This document shows positions 17,276 to 25,258 of a stretch of DNA of 64,000 nt, piece by piece. The notes under the pieces were generated by a model, which saw only the letters and a list, made by a program, of their open reading frames with translations, had not been told where the DNA came from and ran no database searches. How positions within the stretch are numbered: position 1 is the stretch's first letter; each line of letters opens with the position of its first letter. This DNA is from Pedobacter sp. PLR (lineage in GTDB: Bacteria > Bacteroidota > Bacteroidia > Sphingobacteriales > Sphingobacteriaceae): the NCBI RefSeq assembly GCF_026239675.1, contig NZ_JAPIVQ010000002.1, positions 682,001 to 746,000 on the forward strand. Direction: 5' to 3'. Made by a program: the position numbers and the translations under genes.

Positions 17276-17937
17276 TGTTTGCAGCAGAGCTCATATCTAA
17301 TTCAATTCCCCCGCTAAAGACTTCTGATTCAGTTCAGAAATCTTTGGAGAGGATGACTGAGTTCAAGCTATACCATTTACCTATTGTCAATGAAACACAG
17401 TTTCTGGGCTTACTGGCAGAGGAAGAGTTGATAGAAGTAAGGGATACCACTCAGGCAATCGGAAGTTTGCCTTTGTCTATTTTAAACCCTTTTGTGTATG
17501 AAGATGCACATATCTACGATATCATCAGACTTTTCCATCAGCTGCATTTATCGGTAATTCCGGTACTGGACTATAAAAAGAACTATTTGGGGCTCATTTC
17601 TATTAATAACCTGTTGGATTATACCGCAGATATTTATGCGGTGAAAGAGCCGGGGGGGATTATTGTGCTGGAAATCAGTAACCGTAATAACTCCCTTTCC
17701 CATATGGCACAGATTGTCGAAGCAGACAATGCGCAGATTCTTTCTTCTTATGTGCAATCTTTTCCCGATTCCACCAGATTAGAGGTGACTTTAAAAATCA
17801 ATAAAACTGAATTGTCGGGAATTATCGCCTCCTTTGAGCGGTATGAATACCAGGTAAAAGCTGTGTTTAACAGCACCATTTCAGACAGTGGTACCGAAGA
17901 CAGATATAATTCATTCATGAATTATTTAAACGTATAA
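17275..17937 (+). CDS. CBS domain protein with ACT-like C-terminal region
   Basis: A 220-residue cytoplasmic protein. Two CBS motifs occupy about residues 1-125 (VQKSLERMTEFKLYHLPIVN and IIRLFHQLHLSVIPVLD are the two repeats). The last ~80 residues (IIVLEISNRNNSLSHMAQIV) read as an ACT-like regulatory fold. It probably senses an adenosine nucleotide. It overlaps the hydrolase gene by one base and is 9 bp from nadK, so a role linked to NAD(P) or envelope supply is possible but not shown. Confidence 0.85.
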   Translation: MFAAELISNSIPPLKTSDSVQKSLERMTEFKLYHLPIVNETQFLGLLAEEELIEVRDTTQAIGSLPLSILNPFVYEDAHIYDIIRLFHQLHLSVIPVLDYKKNYLGLISINNLLDYTADIYAVKEPGGIIVLEISNRNNSLSHMAQIVEADNAQILSSYVQSFPDSTRLEVTLKINKTELSGIIASFERYEYQVKAVFNSTISDSGTEDRYNSFMNYLNV

Positions 17938-17946
17938 ACCCCATAA

Positions 17947-18828
17947 ATGAGAACTGCAATATACGGTAGAGAGTTCAATAATAGTGTTCTACCATACGTA
18001 CAGGAAGTATTCAATGTGTTGGGGGAGTTAAAAACACCCATTCTTGTTTACAAAGACTACCTTGATTTTATCAAAGACAAAATAAAGCTGCCAGATGGCA
18101 TTGTTGCTTTTAGTCACCATACCGAACTGGTAGGTCACACAGATGTGTTGATTAGCCTTGGAGGGGATGGTACATTGCTCGATACCCTGTCGCTGATCCG
18201 TGATTCCGGAATTCCGGTAGTCGGGATTAATTTTGGCAGACTGGGCTTTTTAGCCAGTATCAATAAAGACGAAATCCGCATTGCGATTGAAGCTTTACGC
18301 AGTAAATCCTATGCTTTAGACAAAAGAACCCTGATCAATCTGGATTCTAAATTAGACTTGTTCGGAGAAGAAAATTTCGCCTTAAACGACATCACCATCC
18401 ATAGAAGAGATAAGTCGGCGATGATGATTATCCATGCCTATATGAACGACGAGTTTGTCAATTCTTACTGGGCAGATGGCTTAATTATCGCCACACCTAC
18501 AGGTTCAACAGCTTATTCTTTAAGCTGCGGGGGACCGATTATTTACCCGAGTTCACAGAATTTTGTCATCACACCGATTGCCCCGCATAACCTGAATGTT
18601 AGACCAGTCATCATTCCTGATGATGTGACGCTAACTTTTGAAGTGGAGGCGAGAAGCGCGAAGTTCCTGGTATCCTGTGATTCCAGAACGGAAACGGTAG
18701 ACCGATCTGTGAAATTAACCCTCAACAAAGCGGCTTTTCATGTCAATCTGATCAGATTAAATGACGAAAGTTATTTGAAGACATTAAGAAATAAACTACT
18801 TTGGGGAATCGATACCCGAAATTATTAA
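17947..18828 (+). CDS. nadK: NAD kinase
   Basis: A 293-residue enzyme that phosphorylates NAD to NADP. The catalytic GGDGTLL motif lies at about residues 75-81, the NE/D block is present as LNDITIHR, and the glycine-rich TPTGSTAYSLSCGGPI segment is intact. The length is typical. It sits in the run CBS - nadK - DUF6089 - uppS - bamA; the next gene begins one base after its stop codon. Confidence 0.96.
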   Translation: MRTAIYGREFNNSVLPYVQEVFNVLGELKTPILVYKDYLDFIKDKIKLPDGIVAFSHHTELVGHTDVLISLGGDGTLLDTLSLIRDSGIPVVGINFGRLGFLASINKDEIRIAIEALRSKSYALDKRTLINLDSKLDLFGEENFALNDITIHRRDKSAMMIIHAYMNDEFVNSYWADGLIIATPTGSTAYSLSCGGPIIYPSSQNFVITPIAPHNLNVRPVIIPDDVTLTFEVEARSAKFLVSCDSRTETVDRSVKLTLNKAAFHVNLIRLNDESYLKTLRNKLLWGIDTRNY

Positions 18829-18829
18829 A

Positions 18830-19666
18830 ATGCATTACAGAATTCAGCTCTTCTGTTTTTTTTTCCTGTTTTTCATTGGATCTCCTGCCTTTTCCCAGAA
18901 TCTGGAATTTGGCCTGATCGGTGGAGGGGCCGGATATATGGGAGATATGAATCAGAATAAGCCATTGAAAATCAGCGGAATTTCTGCCGGTGCCAATGTT
19001 AAACTGAACTTAGACCCTTATTGGAGTGTTGGCCTGCATTATACGCATGGGAAAATTAAAGCAAACGACCTGGAATCTGAGAATGAACAGTTCAGACAAA
19101 GAGGCCTTAATTTTAAGAGCAGTTTAAATGAATTCAGTTTACAGGTAGATTTCAATTTCTTTGAATATTTTGCCGGTGGTGGAACTAAGAATTTCACGCC
19201 TTATATATTTGCCGGAATAGGAGGGGTTTGGTTCAACCCGATCGGGAAGTATGATATTCCTTCAGATCCTGGAGAAAAAGAGTATCAGCTTCGCTTTTAC
19301 CGGACCGAAGGACAAAAGGATACCTACCCTAATTCGGCCTTTACTGTGCCTTATGGCATAGGGTTTAAGGTCAGGCTAAAAGACAACTGGGGTTTATTCT
19401 CCCAGATCGGTTACCGGACGGCTTACACGGATTACCTGGATGATGTGAGTGGCAGATATCCTGCCGCTGATTTTGCAGCAAATGATCCTGCAGACCTGCG
19501 TTTGATTCGTGAGCACTTATCTGGCTTCCGTAGCAATGACCCTTCATTACCAGTTACTAATCTATATGGGACCCAAAGAGGAGACTTAAGAAAAAGAGAT
19601 ACTTATATGTTTGTAGGTATTGGCATATCTTATACCTTTGTGTCCCAAAAATGTTATACATTTTAA
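18830..19666 (+). CDS. DUF6089 family outer-membrane beta-barrel protein
   Basis: A 278-residue exported protein with a signal peptide (about residues 1-22, ending near AFSQN). The N-terminal LEFGLIGGGAGYMGD and the alternating hydrophobic strands, with TPYIFAGIGGVWF in the middle and YMFVGIGISYTF near the end, are typical of a small outer-membrane barrel. The DUF6089 assignment rests on sequence style and the conserved position between nadK and uppS. The function is unknown; the neighbourhood suggests envelope assembly. Confidence 0.85.
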   Translation: MHYRIQLFCFFFLFFIGSPAFSQNLEFGLIGGGAGYMGDMNQNKPLKISGISAGANVKLNLDPYWSVGLHYTHGKIKANDLESENEQFRQRGLNFKSSLNEFSLQVDFNFFEYFAGGGTKNFTPYIFAGIGGVWFNPIGKYDIPSDPGEKEYQLRFYRTEGQKDTYPNSAFTVPYGIGFKVRLKDNWGLFSQIGYRTAYTDYLDDVSGRYPAADFAANDPADLRLIREHLSGFRSNDPSLPVTNLYGTQRGDLRKRDTYMFVGIGISYTFVSQKCYTF

Positions 19667-19684
19667 GCATATTTGCATTCATAA

Positions 19685-20425
19685 ATGGGATTTAAAGAAC
19701 AAATTGACATTACACGCCTACCTGAACACATCGCAATCATCATGGATGGAAACGGGAGATGGGCAAAAAACCAGGGTAAATTCAGGCATTTTGGCCATGA
19801 AAGTGGTGTGCTATCTGTGAAAGATATCGTAGAAGGCTGTGCCGATATCGGTATTAAGTACCTGACCGTATATGCTTTTTCTACGGAAAACTGGAACAGA
19901 CCCATTGAAGAAGTTAACGCTTTAATGGAGTTACTGATCTCTACCATTAACCAGGAAACCGCTACACTCAATAAAAATAACATCCGGTTAAATGCCATTG
20001 GCGACATTGCTTCCCTTCCTCAAAAATGTATTGATGACTTGAAAAGTGCGATGGACAATACAGCGAAAAATACCCGTTGTACCCTGACGCTTGCTTTGAG
20101 TTACAGTGCGAAATGGGAGATCCTGGAAGCCGCTAAGAAGCTGGCTCAAAAAGCTAAAGATCAGGAGATTGAAATCGATGCAATCAATGAAGACCTTTTT
20201 TCTGCCCAGTTAACGACCACTAATATACCTGATCCCGAGCTGATGATCAGAACCAGTGGAGAACATAGGGTTAGTAATTTTCTGTTGTGGCAGATGGCTT
20301 ATACGGAACTGTATTTTACCGATACGCTTTGGCCTGACTTCAGAAGAGAAGATCTTTTTGAAGCAATTGTAGACTACCAAAAACGTGAACGCCGCTTCGG
20401 TAAAATTAGTGAACAACTGAACTAA
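19685..20425 (+). CDS. uppS: Isoprenyl transferase (undecaprenyl diphosphate synthase)
   Basis: A 246-residue cis-prenyltransferase that builds undecaprenyl diphosphate, the lipid carrier of peptidoglycan and O-antigen units. The substrate and Mg2+ motif IIMDGNGRWA lies at about residues 19-28, with YLTVYAFSTENWNRP downstream and the C-terminal IRTSGEHRVSNFLLWQ block. The conserved Asp is in MDGN. Located directly before bamA in the envelope run. Confidence 0.96.
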   Translation: MGFKEQIDITRLPEHIAIIMDGNGRWAKNQGKFRHFGHESGVLSVKDIVEGCADIGIKYLTVYAFSTENWNRPIEEVNALMELLISTINQETATLNKNNIRLNAIGDIASLPQKCIDDLKSAMDNTAKNTRCTLTLALSYSAKWEILEAAKKLAQKAKDQEIEIDAINEDLFSAQLTTTNIPDPELMIRTSGEHRVSNFLLWQMAYTELYFTDTLWPDFRREDLFEAIVDYQKRERRFGKISEQLN

Positions 20426-20488
20426 TTTTACTTTTAACACTTTTTAACATGTGTTTAAATTAACTTAGCATCGATTTTTAGATTGTAA

Positions 20489-23044
20489 ATGAAAAGAATA
20501 TATCAACTTATACTATTGTTATTGATTGGTTTACCAACAATGGCACAGATCCGTCCCCAGTCCAATCCTGCAACTCCTACATTAAAAGTTAATGGCCTGG
20601 ATCTGGATTATTTTAACCCCAAGGAGTACACTATTGCAGATGTAACCCTGTCAGGAACGAAATTCTTAGACAAAGATGTGATCATCACCCTTTCAAAATT
20701 AATTAAAGGGGAACGCATTGTACTTCCAGGTGAAGCAACAGCAAACGCAATTAAAATCCTTTGGGAACAAGGATTATTTGATGATGTACAATTAGACATT
20801 ACTAAAATTGAAGGCGATTCAGTTTACTTTGATATTGAAGTCGTAGAACGTCCTAGATTGTCTTCTTTTGATATTCAGGGGGTTAGTAAATCTCAGAGAA
20901 CGGATATTCTGGAGAAGCTGAATGCGAAGTCTACGAAATCTATTATCAACGAGAACTTATACAACTCAACCACCAGTATCATCAAAAAATACCTGCTGGA
21001 AAAAGGTTATTTCTTTACGACAGTAAGTTACAAGACTAAACCAGACCCAAATCAGGAAAACCATGTGATTCTGGAAGTGATTGTGGACAAAGGCCGTAAG
21101 GTGAAAGTTCATGAGATCAACTTTACAGGTAATGAAGTGTTTTCGGCTGCGAAACTTCGTAAGTTCCTTAAAAAGACTAAACAACAGGCTTTCTATAAAG
21201 TATTCGGTTCGGGTAAATTCAATAAAGAAAAATACGACGAAGACAAGAAAACACTGGTTGCTAAAATGCAGGATAAAGGATACCGTGATGCGGTAATTCT
21301 GAAAGACAGCATTTACAGGTATAATGATAAATCTATCGGGATTAAAATCGACTTATTTGAAGGTCCTAAATACTATTTCGGAAATATCTCCTGGGTAGGA
21401 AATGCTAAATATGCAGGTAAAGACCTGGAACGTATTTTAGGTATTGAAAAAGGAGAGGTTTTTTCTGAAGAGAAATTAGAGAAAAAATTGAGAGGTAGTG
21501 CAAACAGTGATGATGTATCCAGTTTATATCTGAACGATGGTTACTTAACTTTTAACGTTGATCCTATTCAGACTAAAATCTACGGAGATACAGTAGATGT
21601 GGAAGTTCGTATTTATGAAGGTCCTCAGTACACCAATAACCGTATTACGGTTAAAGGAAATACAATCACTAACGATAGGGTAGTACTTCGTGAGGTGCAC
21701 ACCAAACCAGGTGATAAATTCTCTAAAGATTTATTGATCCGTACGGTGCGTCAGATCGGTCAGCTGGGTAATTTTGATGAGTCTAAAACAGTACCTACGC
21801 CTAAGCCTAATCCGGCTGATGGAACAGTAGATATTGAATATGCGGTAGAAGAGAAACCTTCTGATCAGATTGAATTGTCTGGTGGTTTTGGTGGTGGTAA
21901 CATCATCGGTACTTTAGGACTTACCTTCAATAACTTCTCCCTGAGAAATCTTTTCAACCCTAGTGCTTACAAACCTTTACCAAAAGGTGATGGTCAGAAA
22001 TTAAGTCTACGTGGACAGACGAATGGTAAATACTACCAGTCTTACAGTTTCTCTTTCTCTGAGCCATGGTTAGGTGGTAAAAAACCAGTGAGTTTTGGGG
22101 TGAGTGCATTTACTTCCTTACAGTCTAACGGATTAAAAGCAGGTGAGATCCGTAGTGGTCAGCAGCAACAAAGAATCAGATTAAACGGGGTAACAGTTAG
22201 TTTAGGTAGAAGGTTAAACTTCCCTGATAACTATTTCCAGTTGAGTCATGCTTTGAGTTTCCAACAGTATATCCTGAACAATTATCCAGGTTATAAATTC
22301 AACACCGGTACCTCTTATAACATCAGTTTAGCACAGGAGTTGAGCAGGGATTCACGTGATTCGCCAATCTTCCCTACAGGAGGGTCTTATTTTAAATTCA
22401 CGGTTCAGGCAACACCTCCATATTCATTGATTAATAAATTGAATTATGCGACTGCTCCTGATAAAGAATTCTATAAATTCACAGAATACCACAAATGGAA
22501 ATTTGAATCTCAATGGTTCCATAGACTTGCCGGTAAATTTGTAGTGAAAGCACAGGCACAATTTGGTTTCCTTGGATCGTATAATAAAGAAGTTGGTGAT
22601 CCTGCTTTCGAGCGTTTCAAACTGGGTGGTGATGGTATGCAAGGCTTTGACTTCTTACAAGGATCTGAGCTGATCGCTATGCGTGGTTATGCAAACAGTG
22701 CTGTTATTCCTAATGGTGCCAATGTACAGATCGCACAACAATCAGGTAGTCCAATCTTCGCTAAATATGTGTTGGAGGTTAGATATCCTGTAATTGCGAG
22801 TCCATCGGCTACAGCCTTCCTTGTCGCGTTTGCTGAGGGTGGTAATACCTGGAACAAGTTCTCAGATTTCAATCCTTTTAACGTTAGACGTGCAGCAGGT
22901 TTTGGTGCGAAGATATTTTTACCGATATTTGGAATGTTAGGAATTGATTATGGTATTCCTTTTGATAAGATTCCTGGTCTTGAGAATGGAGGAAAGCAAT
23001 CGTTTACCTTTAGTATCGCTCAACAGTTAGGCGGATTTAATTAA
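20489..23044 (+). CDS. bamA: Outer membrane protein assembly factor BamA
   Basis: An 851-residue Omp85 protein that inserts beta-barrels into the outer membrane. A signal peptide (about residues 1-20) is followed by several POTRA repeats to about residue 450; LFEGPKYYFGNISWVGN and IYEGPQYTNNRITVKGN mark two of them. The C-terminal 16-strand barrel fills the rest. The barrel carries the Omp85 features GFGGGNIIG and FKLGGDGMQGFD, with a glycine-rich RGY(A) motif before the end. It is followed by two OmpH/Skp chaperone genes that probably serve it. Confidence 0.95.
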   Translation: MKRIYQLILLLLIGLPTMAQIRPQSNPATPTLKVNGLDLDYFNPKEYTIADVTLSGTKFLDKDVIITLSKLIKGERIVLPGEATANAIKILWEQGLFDDVQLDITKIEGDSVYFDIEVVERPRLSSFDIQGVSKSQRTDILEKLNAKSTKSIINENLYNSTTSIIKKYLLEKGYFFTTVSYKTKPDPNQENHVILEVIVDKGRKVKVHEINFTGNEVFSAAKLRKFLKKTKQQAFYKVFGSGKFNKEKYDEDKKTLVAKMQDKGYRDAVILKDSIYRYNDKSIGIKIDLFEGPKYYFGNISWVGNAKYAGKDLERILGIEKGEVFSEEKLEKKLRGSANSDDVSSLYLNDGYLTFNVDPIQTKIYGDTVDVEVRIYEGPQYTNNRITVKGNTITNDRVVLREVHTKPGDKFSKDLLIRTVRQIGQLGNFDESKTVPTPKPNPADGTVDIEYAVEEKPSDQIELSGGFGGGNIIGTLGLTFNNFSLRNLFNPSAYKPLPKGDGQKLSLRGQTNGKYYQSYSFSFSEPWLGGKKPVSFGVSAFTSLQSNGLKAGEIRSGQQQQRIRLNGVTVSLGRRLNFPDNYFQLSHALSFQQYILNNYPGYKFNTGTSYNISLAQELSRDSRDSPIFPTGGSYFKFTVQATPPYSLINKLNYATAPDKEFYKFTEYHKWKFESQWFHRLAGKFVVKAQAQFGFLGSYNKEVGDPAFERFKLGGDGMQGFDFLQGSELIAMRGYANSAVIPNGANVQIAQQSGSPIFAKYVLEVRYPVIASPSATAFLVAFAEGGNTWNKFSDFNPFNVRRAAGFGAKIFLPIFGMLGIDYGIPFDKIPGLENGGKQSFTFSIAQQLGGFN

Positions 23045-23069
23045 CGTTAGGAATAATAAAAAACAGGCT

Positions 23070-23600
23070 ATGAAAAAATACCTTTTAATATGCTTCTTAA
23101 GCTTTACCTGTATGGGAGCTTTTGCACAGAAGTTCGCTTATGTAGATACCGAATATATTTTAAAGCACCTTCCGGAGTATAAATCTTCCCTGAATGAGCT
23201 GAACGTTGCTTCACAACAATGGCAGGCACAGGTAGATCAGAACTTTGTGGAGATTGATAAAATGTACAAAGCTTATCAGGCGGATCAGGTATTACTTACC
23301 GCTGATATGCGTAAGAGAAGAGAGAATGATATCATTGAAAAGGAAAAAGAAGCTAAAGATTTTCAACGTAGAATCTTCGGTCCGGATGGAGAACTTTTCC
23401 AGAAACGTGGTAAGTTATTAGGCCCGATTCAGGATAAGGTAACGAAGACGATTACGGAAGTAGCAAAGGGTAAACAACTGGATTTCATCTTTGATAAAAG
23501 CAGCGAAGCAACCATGATGATCTATGCCAGCAGCAATTATGATGTCAGTAATGATGTCATCAGATTACTGGGTTTCAAACCGGGAACTATCCTTAAATAA
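23070..23600 (+). CDS. OmpH/Skp family periplasmic chaperone, first copy
   Basis: A 176-residue exported protein with a signal peptide ending near AFAQK, then the OmpH start FAYVDTEYILKHLPEYK and a long helical arm (about residues 40-120) rich in Lys and Glu. The family holds unfolded outer-membrane proteins in the periplasm. It starts 25 bp after bamA and is followed by a second copy, the usual arrangement in this phylum. Confidence 0.92.
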   Translation: MKKYLLICFLSFTCMGAFAQKFAYVDTEYILKHLPEYKSSLNELNVASQQWQAQVDQNFVEIDKMYKAYQADQVLLTADMRKRRENDIIEKEKEAKDFQRRIFGPDGELFQKRGKLLGPIQDKVTKTITEVAKGKQLDFIFDKSSEATMMIYASSNYDVSNDVIRLLGFKPGTILK

Positions 23601-23651
23601 TCAAACACAAATAGATAAACAAGTAAAAACAATTTATTAAGACAAATAGAA

Positions 23652-24206
23652 ATGAGAAAGTCAATTAACGTATTTTTTATCGCAGCGGGGTTATTGTTTA
23701 CTGCTAACGTAGCGAATGCACAACAAAAATTAGCGCACTTGAACTCGGCATTGATCATTGAAGCTATGCCAGAGGTTAAGGAAGCAAGAACTAAATTAGA
23801 AGCTCTAAGTAAAGCTAAACAAGCAGATTTAGAGAAAATGATGACTGAATATCAAACTAAACTTTCTGCAGCTGAAGCAAAACAAAAAACGTTGAGCGAA
23901 GCTAATAAAGAAACTGTTGGTAAAGAACTTCAGGCTTTAGGTGCTGAATTGCAGGATCTTCAAAAACGTATCGAAGATGCAAGAGCAAAAGCACAACAAG
24001 AAATGGAAGCTAAAAATGCTGAATTGTTTAACCCTATTCAAGTGAAAGCTGATGCAGCAATCAAAGCTGTTTCTAAAGAAAAAGGTTTCGCTTACGTATT
24101 TGATACTGCAAACCAGGCTTTAGTTTATTGGGATGGTGGTGATGATATCACTGCTGCTGTTAAAGCTAAATTGGGTATCGCTGCAACTGCAGCTCCAAAG
24201 AAATAA
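23652..24206 (+). CDS. OmpH/Skp family periplasmic chaperone, second copy
   Basis: A 184-residue paralogue of the preceding gene. The signal peptide ends near ANAQQ and is followed by KLAHLNSALIIEAMPEVKEA, then an Ala/Lys/Glu/Gln-rich coiled coil at about residues 45-130. The Ala/Lys-rich C-terminus is typical. It closes the bamA run; a strong terminator follows. Confidence 0.92.
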   Translation: MRKSINVFFIAAGLLFTANVANAQQKLAHLNSALIIEAMPEVKEARTKLEALSKAKQADLEKMMTEYQTKLSAAEAKQKTLSEANKETVGKELQALGAELQDLQKRIEDARAKAQQEMEAKNAELFNPIQVKADAAIKAVSKEKGFAYVFDTANQALVYWDGGDDITAAVKAKLGIAATAAPKK

Positions 24207-24228
24207 TTAGAATTAAAATATATAAATT

Positions 24229-24267
24229 GCGGGATGGAGTGATAAAACTCCATCCCGCTTTTTTTTT
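24229..24267 (+). terminator. Strong terminator between ompH and murI
   Basis: GCGGGATGGAGT (24229-24240) and ACTCCATCCCGC (24247-24258) form a perfect 12-bp stem with a 6-nt loop, followed by nine T residues. The T-run ends three bases before the murI ATG (24271), so murI has no room for its own promoter downstream of the stem. Confidence 0.92.
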
Positions 24268-24270
24268 ACC

Positions 24271-25101
24271 ATGAATACTGGACAATCTATAGGCGTTTTT
24301 GATTCTGGGTATGGTGGTTTAACCGTGTTTAAATCTATAGCCAGACAGCTGCCACAATACAATTATATTTATCTGGGCGACAATGCCCGCTCTCCTTATG
24401 GAGATCATTCCTTTGAAACGGTTTACCAGTATACTTTAGACTGCGTAGAATGGTTGTTTGAGCAAGGATGCCCATTGGTGATCCTCGCCTGTAATACGGC
24501 TTCTGCGAAGGCGCTACGTAGCATTCAGCAAAAGGTGCTTCCCCTAAAGTATCCGGATCACCGGGTGTTAGGTGTAATCAGGCCAACAGCTGAGGTGGCA
24601 GGCAATTATACTACACATCAAAAGATAGGGGTTATGGGCACCCGTGGGACGGTCAACTCTCTTTCCTATGTACTCGAAATTAATAAGTTTTTTCCTGAAA
24701 TAGAAGTTCAGCAGCAAAGCTGTCCGATGTGGGTTCCGCTGATAGAGAACAATGAACACCTCAATCCCGGTGCTGATTATTTTGTGCAGAAGTACCTGGA
24801 TGAGCTGCTGCAAAAAGATGCGGATATTGATTGCATCCTTCTTGCCTGTACACATTATCCTTTGCTGATTCCCAAAATTCAAGCCATCCTGCCGGCAGGA
24901 ATTGAATTGCTCGGACAAGCGGATATTGTAGCCGATAGTCTGGATTTATACCTGCAAAAGCATCCGGAAATTGCAGCAAAGATCGCTCAGGAAAGTAACA
25001 GAAGGTTTTTTACTTCGGGGGATACCGCTGTGTTTGACCAGCATGCTTCCATCTTCTTTGGCGAGGATATCCAGTCGGATAAAATGAACCTTAAACTTTA
25101 A
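24271..25101 (+). CDS. murI: Glutamate racemase
   Basis: A 276-residue cofactor-independent racemase that supplies D-glutamate for peptidoglycan. The first catalytic Cys is Cys74 in ACNTASA, the second is in LLACTHYPLL, and FDSGYGGLTVF (about residues 10-20) carries the conserved Asp-Ser pair. The start is fixed by the conserved N-terminus immediately after ATG 24271. It stands between the ompH terminator and the PurF-like gene. Confidence 0.95.
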   Translation: MNTGQSIGVFDSGYGGLTVFKSIARQLPQYNYIYLGDNARSPYGDHSFETVYQYTLDCVEWLFEQGCPLVILACNTASAKALRSIQQKVLPLKYPDHRVLGVIRPTAEVAGNYTTHQKIGVMGTRGTVNSLSYVLEINKFFPEIEVQQQSCPMWVPLIENNEHLNPGADYFVQKYLDELLQKDADIDCILLACTHYPLLIPKIQAILPAGIELLGQADIVADSLDLYLQKHPEIAAKIAQESNRRFFTSGDTAVFDQHASIFFGEDIQSDKMNLKL

Positions 25102-25104
25102 TAA

Positions 25105-25155
25105 AAAGCATTTAGCAGACAATATGAACATTTTCTATTGCCTGCTAAACACTTT
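25105..25155 (+). other. Long imperfect hairpin after murI
   Basis: TTTAGCAGACAATA (25111-25124) and TATTGCCTGCTAAA (25136-25149) pair with one mismatch. AAAG/CTTT extends the stem beyond a small internal loop. It begins four bases after the murI stop. There is no T-run, so it may stabilise the mRNA 3' end or act as a poor terminator. Confidence 0.5.
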
Positions 25156-25231
25156 AAGCGGTATTTAATAAGGAGATTATAATCTCAATGAAAGATTGTA
25201 TTTCTTTCTAGGTTCTGAAAATTATTAACGG

Positions 25232-25239
25232 TAAATTTG
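25232..25239 (+). promoter_or_regulatory. Putative -7 box of the PurF-like gene promoter
   Basis: TAAATTTG matches TAnnTTTG, 19 bp before the start codon. No TTG at ideal spacing was found. Confidence 0.4.
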
Positions 25240-25258
25240 CGGCTCAAATCACACACGA

